A stretch of 30,125 nt of DNA, taken from the NCBI GenBank assembly GCA_943325515.2, contig CALPPS020000021.1, positions 1 through 30,125 of the forward strand. Direction: 5' to 3'. The position numbers were made by a program, and so were the translations under genes. Source of the DNA: Flavobacterium psychrophilum. GTDB taxonomy: Bacteria > Bacteroidota > Bacteroidia > Flavobacteriales > Flavobacteriaceae. Positions within the stretch are counted from its first letter, which is position 1. Every line of letters begins with the position of its first letter. The notes beneath the pieces are model-generated. The model was not told where the DNA came from and ran no database searches. It saw nothing but the letters and a program-made list of their open reading frames with translations. Of this stretch, positions 24,933 to 30,125 are shown one piece after another.

Positions 24933-25505
24933 TTAATTATTAATTTCTGTTTTTAATTTATTTTCTTGTTTAAAGTCATTTAAAGTTACTGTGCAAATCA
25001 ATGGTTGATTAGTACCAATACGTTTATTATCTCCATGATATCCGAACGCCATATGTGAAGGAAATAAGAAAGTAACTTTTTCATTTTTTCGCATCAATTT
25101 AATACCATCTCGCAATCCCATTATGATATTTTGTTTATCTACAATATAAGTTTGAGGACGTAATTCCACTTCAGAATACACGACATTTCCTTTGAAATCT
25201 TTAATTTCATAATCAAACGAAGCAATATCACCTTTCTTAGGGCGTAATGTGTCACTTTCATTTTTGGTTTCATAATGATACCAATATCCTTTTTTTGAAG
25301 CTAAATATTGTATTTTAGGATTGCTTTTTATAATAGAGTCTATTTTACCTTCTTCGCCAGCAATTAGTTTTTTATTTCTAATTATTGATTCTTTCATGAA
25401 TGTTCCTGAAGAACGAGAAATAGGCATTCGGGCTTGTTGTTGTTTGCAACTCAAAATGGTTGCAAAAATCAACAAAAGGAATATAATTTTTGAACTATTT
25501 TTCAT
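24933..25505 (-). CDS. gldI: Gliding motility lipoprotein GldI, FKBP-type peptidyl-prolyl isomerase
   Basis: In Flavobacterium, GldI is a lipoprotein with an FKBP fold required for gliding on surfaces, probably helping fold other Gld proteins or type IX secretion parts. The 190-residue sequence has a lipoprotein signal ending ILSC (C20), a short charged region, and the FKBP core: KKGDIASFDYEIKDFKGNVVY, then IIMGLRDGIKLMRKNEKVTFLFPSHMAFGYHGD and a closing ICTVTLNDF. The gap is 3 bp to nrnA upstream and 2 bp to the PPIase downstream, a tight operon. The presence of gldI suggests a gliding relative, but the rest of the machinery is not in the window. Confidence 0.9.
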   Translation of the reverse strand: MKNSSKIIFLLLIFATILSCKQQQARMPISRSSGTFMKESIIRNKKLIAGEEGKIDSIIKSNPKIQYLASKKGYWYHYETKNESDTLRPKKGDIASFDYEIKDFKGNVVYSEVELRPQTYIVDKQNIIMGLRDGIKLMRKNEKVTFLFPSHMAFGYHGDNKRIGTNQPLICTVTLNDFKQENKLKTEINN

Positions 25506-25508
25506 TTT

Positions 25509-26513
25509 TTAAATTGTTATTTTTGAAATTAAATTTTCAAATTTCTTGACGGTTTCATGCATGCTTTCATATGATTTTCCACCTGCGGCATTGATGTGTC
25601 CACCACCATTAAAATTATCTCTAGCAAATTGATTGACATCAAAACTCCCTTGTGAACGGAATGAAATCTTTATAATGTTTTCCTCTTTATGTTCAATAAA
25701 AATAGCTGCTAAATGTATTCCCTTTATCGTTAATCCATAATTTACAATGCCTTCTGTATCGCCTTTTTCATAATGAAACTCGTCTAATTCTTTCTGCGAT
25801 ATCGTAATATAGGAAGTCTTGAATTCTGGAACAACTTTCATATTCTGCAAAGCACGACCTAAAAGTTGTAAACGGTTATAGGAATTATTATCAAAAAGCA
25901 AGTTATGAATTTCACTATTTTCAATACCAATATCAATTAAATCGGCAACAATTTTATGGGTTGCACTAGTAGTTGATGGAAAACGAAACGAACCCGAATC
26001 TGTTGTTATTCCAGTATAAATACAAGTGGCAATGGTTTTATTAATCAGTTCTTTTTTATCTAAAAATGAAATGAAGTTATAAATCATTTCACAAGTAGAA
26101 CCAAAGAAGGTGTCAGAATAGGTATAAGTTGCAAAAGTATCTGGTTTTTGATGATGATCAATCATAACCATAGGGACAGTAAGGTTTCTTAATACATGTT
26201 CCATTTCACCTGTTCTATGAAGTGCATTGAAATCTAGTGTGAAAACTATTTCTGATTCTTGAAGTATTTTGGTGCAATTTTCTTTGTCGTTTTCATAAAT
26301 CAGAACAGTTTCTGAACCTGGTAACCATGCCAAAAAGTTTGGGAAATTATTAGGAGAAATAACTATTGGTTGCTGATTCAATTTCAAAAGAAAATGATAT
26401 AATGCTAATGTTGAACCCATAGCATCTCCATCAGGACTTCTGTGTGGAATTATGGCAATTTTTTTTGGCGTTGCCAATAATTGTTGAATTGCAAAAATGT
26501 CTTCCTTTTTCAT
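25509..26513 (-). CDS. nrnA: Bifunctional oligoribonuclease and PAP phosphatase, DHH family
   Basis: Degrades short RNA oligonucleotides to mononucleotides and may dephosphorylate 3'-phosphoadenosine 5'-phosphate; cytosolic, manganese-dependent. The 334-residue protein has the DHH domain (1-170) with IIPHRSPDGDAMGS (H24, D28, D30), FTLDFNALHR (D94) and the signature DHH at 119-121. TGITTDSGSFRF follows. The DHHA1 domain (about 220-334) ends in NGGGHINAAGG, the substrate-binding glycine-histidine loop. It sits between crcB (36-bp gap) and gldI (3-bp gap), suggesting shared transcription with gldI. Confidence 0.93.
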   Translation of the reverse strand: MKKEDIFAIQQLLATPKKIAIIPHRSPDGDAMGSTLALYHFLLKLNQQPIVISPNNFPNFLAWLPGSETVLIYENDKENCTKILQESEIVFTLDFNALHRTGEMEHVLRNLTVPMVMIDHHQKPDTFATYTYSDTFFGSTCEMIYNFISFLDKKELINKTIATCIYTGITTDSGSFRFPSTTSATHKIVADLIDIGIENSEIHNLLFDNNSYNRLQLLGRALQNMKVVPEFKTSYITISQKELDEFHYEKGDTEGIVNYGLTIKGIHLAAIFIEHKEENIIKISFRSQGSFDVNQFARDNFNGGGHINAAGGKSYESMHETVKKFENLISKITI

Positions 26514-26549
26514 AATTTGCGAAGTTACATTTTTTTCAGGAATTGCATA

Positions 26550-26921
26550 TTATTTGGTAACAAAAAGACCAAGCCAAACCGCAAAAAGACCAAGAAGTAT
26601 GCTTAATCCGATGTAACCAAATGCGATTAGTGAATTGTTGTTTTGAAACAATGTAATATTTTCCATTCCAAAAGTTGAAAAAGTGGTGAATCCACCACAA
26701 AAACCGGTTACTAAAAACCATTTTAGGTTACTATCTGTCAATTGATTTTTGGCTAAAAACCCAATAATTAAACCAATTAAAAAGCAACCGATAACATTAG
26801 CAATAAATGTTGCTAAAGGAAATTGATTTGACCAAAATTTTGAAACTAAAACGGTAGTCAAAAATCGAAGGACACTGCCTATAGCGCCTCCGATAGCAAT
26901 ATAAAATATCGTTTTAAGCAT
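26550..26921 (-). CDS. crcB: Fluoride efflux channel CrcB/Fluc
   Basis: Small dual-topology membrane channel exporting fluoride. Its 123 residues contain four hydrophobic segments. Signatures are GGAIGSVLRFL near the start, FIANVIGCFLIGL and the pore and sodium-site region GFCGGFTTFSTFGME (about 76-90). It starts immediately after the rluF stop (no intervening base), so expression is coupled to rluF. No fluoride-riboswitch structure can sit in that junction, so its control must come from further upstream or be constitutive. Confidence 0.95.
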   Translation of the reverse strand: MLKTIFYIAIGGAIGSVLRFLTTVLVSKFWSNQFPLATFIANVIGCFLIGLIIGFLAKNQLTDSNLKWFLVTGFCGGFTTFSTFGMENITLFQNNNSLIAFGYIGLSILLGLFAVWLGLFVTK

Positions 26922-27698
26922 TTAATTCTTTTTTAATTTTGTTACAAATGACACTTTTATTTTTGGTAAACTTGCTTCTTCTGTTTTGCTTGAAGGTTCA
27001 ATAAGTTTGTTCAATTGTTTGATTTCGTCATCGGTTAAATTACGATACCTACCTATATGAACATCAAGTGAAATATTAATAATTCGTGTTCTTTTTAATG
27101 CGGTAACTTCATAATCAAGATATTCACACATTCTGCGAATTTGTCGATTTAAACCCTGTGTCAATATAATTTTGAATACATATTTACTAATTTGTTCTAC
27201 TTTACATTTTCGAGTAATAGTATCCAAAATAGGAATGCCATTACTCATCTTTTCAATGAATCTATCCGTTATGGGTCTGTCAACAGTGACAACATATTCT
27301 TTTTCGTGGTTGTTTCGTGCCCGAAGAATTTTGTTGACAATATCACCGTCATTAGTCATGAAAATTAAACCTTCGCTTGCTTTATCCAATCTACCAATTG
27401 GAAAAATACGTTTAGGATAATTAATATAATCTACAATATTATCTCGTATATTTTGATTAGTGGTACATTCTATCCCAACTGGTTTATTAAATGCTAAGTA
27501 TACAGGCTTATCTGTTTTTTCACAAACTAATTTTCCATCTACACGCACTTCATCATTTGGAGACACTTTTGTTCCCATTTCTGGCACAATTCCATTGATA
27601 GTAATTCGTCCTTCTTCTAATAATTTATCAGCTTCACGACGAGAACAATATCCAGTTTCAGAAAGGAATTTATTTATACGTGTTAGGTTACTTTCCAT
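26922..27698 (-). CDS. rluF: 23S rRNA pseudouridine synthase, RluF-like
   Basis: Converts a uridine in 23S rRNA (U2604 in E. coli) to pseudouridine. The 258-residue protein has an N-terminal S4 RNA-binding domain ([32 protein letters not shown], about 5-60) and a RsuA-type catalytic domain with [12 protein letters not shown] carrying the catalytic Asp105. [28 protein letters not shown] follows, characteristic of RluF rather than RluB. A Lys/Ser-rich tail ends the protein. It is the first gene of the minus-strand run; a -7-like element lies only 4 bp before its ATG. Confidence 0.92.
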   Translation of the reverse strand: MESNLTRINKFLSETGYCSRREADKLLEEGRITINGIVPEMGTKVSPNDEVRVDGKLVCEKTDKPVYLAFNKPVGIECTTNQNIRDNIVDYINYPKRIFPIGRLDKASEGLIFMTNDGDIVNKILRARNNHEKEYVVTVDRPITDRFIEKMSNGIPILDTITRKCKVEQISKYVFKIILTQGLNRQIRRMCEYLDYEVTALKRTRIINISLDVHIGRYRNLTDDEIKQLNKLIEPSSKTEEASLPKIKVSFVTKLKKN

Positions 27699-27702
27699 TC
27701 AA

Positions 27703-27710
27703 CAAATATA
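27703..27710 (-). promoter_or_regulatory. -7-like element abutting the rluF start
   Basis: Minus strand TATATTTG, a full TAnnTTTG match whose last base is 5 nt from the rluF ATG. If used, the transcript would be leaderless or nearly so. No TTG at the expected -33 distance. Confidence 0.45.
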
Positions 27711-27779
27711 TAATAAAATGATAATAGTAATTCTTGATAAGTACGTTGATAAATTGGTTTCAAAAAAATAAAAAAAACG

Positions 27780-27808
27780 TTGTAGGTTTTAAGATTTTGT
27801 TATTTTTA
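27780..27808 (+). promoter_or_regulatory. Possible promoter for the cyanophycinase gene
   Basis: TTG at 27780-27782, an 18-bp spacer and TATTTTTA at 27801-27808, one base short of TAnnTTTG. It ends 5 bp before the ATG at 27814, again implying almost no leader. The remainder of the 115-bp gap is A-rich without other structure. Confidence 0.4.
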
Positions 27809-27813
27809 CCAAC

Positions 27814-28686
27814 ATGAATATACAAGGAAAACTAATTATAATTGGTGGTGCTGTAGATAAAGGCAGTTTCACTGAAAATGATTTAGACAAAAGCGCTACA
27901 AAAAATTTAAACTTCTTTGAAGAAGGAATTTTAAAAAGAATAATAAAAGAGTCTAAAAACAAAGAATTATCTAGGATTGAAGTGATTACTACAGCCTCAA
28001 AAATCCCTAGAGAAATTGGCCCCGAATATGTAAAAGCATTCAATTTTTTGGGTGCATATAATGTTGATGTAATTCACATTGAACGCCGAGAACAAGCTTC
28101 TGAAGAAGACGTTTTAAATAGATTAAGGGCTGCAGATGTTGTTATGTTTACTGGCGGAGATCAATTACGATTAACTTCTATACTCGGCGGTACTCCATTT
28201 CATGATATTTTAATTTGTAAATATCATGACGAAGATTTTACTTATGCTGGAACATCTGCTGGAGCTGCTGCGGCTTCTAATAATATGATTTATCAAGGAA
28301 GTAGTCATGAAGCTTTGCTAAAAGGTGAAGTGAAAATAACATCAGGTCTTGGACTTATTGATGATGTTGTTATTGATACTCATTTTGTGCAAAGAGGAAG
28401 AATTGGAAGATTGTTTCAAGCCGTTGTTGGCAATCCAAAAGTACTCGGTATAGGACTTGGAGAAGATACAGGTTTGTTAATTACCAATGGAAGACAAATG
28501 GAAGCTTTAGGTTCAGGTCTTGTTATTTTGGTTGATGGTAGAGAAATAAAAGATACTAATTTAACTCAAGTAGAATTGGGGCAGCCAATTTCTATCAATC
28601 ATTTAGTAACACATGTGATGAGCAAACATGACAAGTTTGATTTGGATACTTTTAAAATGACTATTCATTCTTCTCAATACGTTTAG
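27814..28686 (+). CDS. cphB: Cyanophycinase (peptidase family S51)
   Basis: Exopeptidase cutting cyanophycin (poly-Asp with Arg side chains) to beta-Asp-Arg dipeptides. The 290-residue protein starts LIIIGGAVDKG, has MFTGGDQLRL (111-120) and the nucleophile elbow AGTSAGAAA with Ser148. DTHFVQRGRIGRLFQAV (His190) contains the expected catalytic His region, and GLGEDTGLLI supplies a Glu nearby. No signal peptide, so it acts on intracellular granules. It is 5 bp upstream of the isoaspartyl peptidase gene that would take its product to aspartate and arginine. Confidence 0.93.
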   Translation: MNIQGKLIIIGGAVDKGSFTENDLDKSATKNLNFFEEGILKRIIKESKNKELSRIEVITTASKIPREIGPEYVKAFNFLGAYNVDVIHIERREQASEEDVLNRLRAADVVMFTGGDQLRLTSILGGTPFHDILICKYHDEDFTYAGTSAGAAAASNNMIYQGSSHEALLKGEVKITSGLGLIDDVVIDTHFVQRGRIGRLFQAVVGNPKVLGIGLGEDTGLLITNGRQMEALGSGLVILVDGREIKDTNLTQVELGQPISINHLVTHVMSKHDKFDLDTFKMTIHSSQYV

Positions 28687-28691
28687 TAGAA

Positions 28692-29534
28692 ATGAAAGTA
28701 ATCATTCACGGTGGATTTTTCTCAGAATCGTCAACTAATTTAGAGACTAAAATTGCAAAACAACAAGCTCTTTTAAAAATTGTAAAGGATAGTTATCTTT
28801 ATTTGAAATCACATACTGCTATAGAAACTGTAGTTTATGCAGTTTCACTTTTAGAAAATAACGAATTGTTTAATGCAGGTATTGGTTCTCAAATTCAAAG
28901 TGACGGAAAGATAAGGATGAGTGCTTCTTTAATGGATGGCTCAACTATTAAAATGAGTGGTGTTATCAATATTGAAGAAGTTAAAAATCCTATACAAGTA
29001 GCGCAAGTTTTATTAAATTATGATGATAAAGTTCTTGGTGGAAGTGGGGCAATAAATTTTGCAAGACAACATGGTTTTGAAAAATTCTCCACTGAAATTC
29101 CTCAACGAAGAGCTGAATATGATGCGAAATTAAAATCAAACGGAACTGGAACTGTAGGCTGTGTTGCTTTAGATAATCAAGGAAAAATAGCAGTAGCTAC
29201 TTCTACTGGAGGAAAAGGTTTCGAAATACCAGGAAGAATATCTGATTCGGCAACTGTTGCGGGAAATTATGCTAATGAATTTTGTGGCGTAAGTTTAACA
29301 GGAGTTGGAGAAGATATTGTTAGTGGTGCAGTTGCTGCAAAAATTGTAACTCGTGTTACTGATGGTTTTACTTTAGCGAGAGCTTTTCAAAAAACATTTA
29401 CTGAACTAAAGACAATTGATGGTTTTGCTGGCGCGATTGCTATAGACAGTAAAGGGAATATGTTTCATCAAGATTCACATCCAAGTATGGTATTTGCTAG
29501 TTTTGATGGGGATAAAGCAGAAGTTTTTAATTAA
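28692..29534 (+). CDS. iaaA: Isoaspartyl peptidase / plant-type L-asparaginase
   Basis: N-terminal nucleophile hydrolase that cleaves beta-aspartyl dipeptides, here probably beta-Asp-Arg from cyanophycinase. The 280-residue precursor would self-cleave before Thr154 in SNGTGTVGCVAL, giving alpha and beta chains. The beta chain holds TSTGGKGFEIPGRISDSATVAG and GVSLTGVGEDIV, where the substrate-binding glycines and Arg lie. The N-terminal HGG (6-8) is the family start. It is shorter than E. coli IaaA (about 320 residues) by loss of linker sequence. Co-transcribed with cphB; a bidirectional terminator follows, and no cyanophycin synthetase gene follows in the window. Confidence 0.92.
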   Translation: MKVIIHGGFFSESSTNLETKIAKQQALLKIVKDSYLYLKSHTAIETVVYAVSLLENNELFNAGIGSQIQSDGKIRMSASLMDGSTIKMSGVINIEEVKNPIQVAQVLLNYDDKVLGGSGAINFARQHGFEKFSTEIPQRRAEYDAKLKSNGTGTVGCVALDNQGKIAVATSTGGKGFEIPGRISDSATVAGNYANEFCGVSLTGVGEDIVSGAVAAKIVTRVTDGFTLARAFQKTFTELKTIDGFAGAIAIDSKGNMFHQDSHPSMVFASFDGDKAEVFN

Positions 29535-29545
29535 GTTTATTCAAC

Positions 29546-29580
29546 AAAAAAAATCCCAAACTTTAAATGTTGGGATTTTC
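29546..29580. terminator. Bidirectional terminator between iaaA and rplT
   Basis: A 10-bp perfect stem (AAAATCCCAA at 29550-29559 with TTGGGATTTT at 29570-29579) and a 10-nt loop, preceded by an A run and ending in TTTT. It serves iaaA (stop 29534) rightward and rplT (stop 29618) leftward. Confidence 0.9.
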
Positions 29581-29617
29581 TATATATAAGTAAGTTAAAT
29601 TAAGGTTGTACAAACGT

Positions 29618-29962
29618 TTATTTTACTTTTTTCACAACTGCTTTAAAAGCATCTGGGTGATTCATTGCTAAATCAGCTAATACTTTACGGTTCAATTCGA
29701 TACCGTTTTTCTTAACTAATCCCATAAATTGTGAGTAACTCATTCCTTCCAATCTTGCACCAGCGTTAATACGCGTGATCCACAATGCACGGAAATTTCT
29801 TTTGTTTTGCTTTCTATCGCGGTAGGCATAAACCATTGCTTTTTCTACAGCGTTTTTCGCAACTGTCCAAACGTTTTTACGACGACCAAAGAAACCTTTG
29901 GCTTGCTTCATTATCTTTTTTCTTCTTGCTCTTTTAGCAACTGAATTTACTGATCTTGGCAT
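29618..29962 (-). CDS. rplT: 50S ribosomal protein L20
   Basis: Assembly-initiating protein of the large ribosomal subunit, binding 23S rRNA domain II; in E. coli and Bacillus it also represses its own operon. All 114 residues are typical: [29 protein letters not shown] at the start, [20 protein letters not shown], and [26 protein letters not shown]. It is downstream of rpmI on the minus strand, the standard infC-rpmI-rplT order, with infC presumably just outside the window. Confidence 0.98.
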   Translation of the reverse strand: MPRSVNSVAKRARRKKIMKQAKGFFGRRKNVWTVAKNAVEKAMVYAYRDRKQNKRNFRALWITRINAGARLEGMSYSQFMGLVKKNGIELNRKVLADLAMNHPDAFKAVVKKVK

Positions 29963-30064
29963 AATTTTCTTGTTTTTTTTTAGCAGGCGTCCCGAATTTA
30001 ATCAAGGGAACTTAATAGCCATACTCCAAGGTTATTAAATAATTTTTAAACCTAAAGAATTAAA
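29963..30064 (-). promoter_or_regulatory. Structured rpmI-rplT intercistronic region, possible L20 control element
   Basis: The 102-nt gap is long for this gene pair and can fold on the transcribed strand. AATA-A-CC and GG-C-TATT (30036-30014) form an arm around a TTGGAGTAT loop, and GTTCCC with GGGAC (30011-29989) forms a second arm. A poly-A stretch then leads to the rplT ATG. In other phyla L20 binds its own mRNA near rpmI; a similar role here is inference. Confidence 0.4.
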
Positions 30065-30125
30065 TTATATAATTCTTAATTGTTGTTTGATGCTTTTTTC
30101 ATCTGTTTTGTGAACCAAAGCAGAG
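30065..30125 (-). CDS. rpmI: 50S ribosomal protein L35, 3' end only (truncated by window edge)
   Basis: The last 19 complete codons of L35 plus stop (TAA at 30067-30065) read SALVHKTDEKSIKQQLRII. These match the C-terminal end of Bacteroidota L35 proteins (about 65 residues), which typically close with an HK-(A/T)-DEKSIKQ motif. The start and most of the gene lie beyond base 30125. Position directly upstream of rplT in the same direction confirms the assignment. Confidence 0.9.
   Translation of the reverse strand, partial: SALVHKTDEKSIKQQLRII

Noticed and set aside
1..30125. tRNA, rRNA, CRISPR arrays, integrases or transposases
   Set aside because: No cloverleaf-like intergenic segment, regular spacer-repeat array or recombinase motif was seen on either strand.

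Overview
The window looks like chromosomal DNA of a Flavobacterium-like member of the Bacteroidota. The evidence is an AT-rich base composition, promoter-like TAnnTTTG (-7) elements with TTG about 18 bp upstream instead of sigma70 boxes, the gliding lipoprotein gene gldI, a DUF5606 gene, and a Bacteroidota-type PEP carboxylase. It is mostly core housekeeping DNA, with an envelope-glycan block in the middle and one small cassette-like insertion. I see no rRNA, tRNA, CRISPR array, prophage or transposase.

Layout. 1-3718: 3' part of kdsB (CMP-Kdo synthesis), a convergent spermidine-synthase-like methyltransferase-fold gene, then an acyltransferase, an M14 zinc carboxypeptidase and an Lrp/AsnC regulator, closed by a strong terminator. 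3745-6330: ppc. 6390-12769 (minus strand): LTA-synthase-like sulfatase, tsaC, a GxxExxY gene bounded by 19-nt inverted repeats, cca, then ctaA (heme A synthase) and a CDP-alcohol phosphatidyltransferase. 12925-17690: two family 2 glycosyltransferases read from a compact pair of overlapping divergent promoters, then a wecF-wecD-wecE-like trio that would make and transfer 4-acetamido-4,6-dideoxygalactose (Fuc4NAc).

17725-22666: dapD (lysine/peptidoglycan precursor), ruvX, def, DUF5606, mazG and an APC-family permease, ending in a perfect 32-nt bidirectional terminator. 22726-27698 (minus): rluF, crcB, nrnA, gldI and two cyclophilin-FKBP fusion proteins, very tightly packed. 27814-29534: cyanophycinase and an isoaspartyl peptidase, together a route from cyanophycin or beta-aspartyl peptides to free amino acids. 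29618-30125 (minus): rplT and the 3' end of rpmI, separated by a 102-nt region that can fold and may be a ribosomal-protein control element.

The most unusual items are the inverted-repeat-bounded GxxExxY cassette, whose left repeat contains the GTG start codon of cca; the overlapping divergent promoter pair at 13707-13738; a G7 tract inside a glycosyltransferase gene; and the Fuc4NAc gene trio. All calls come from reading the sequence and family motifs; no database search was run.
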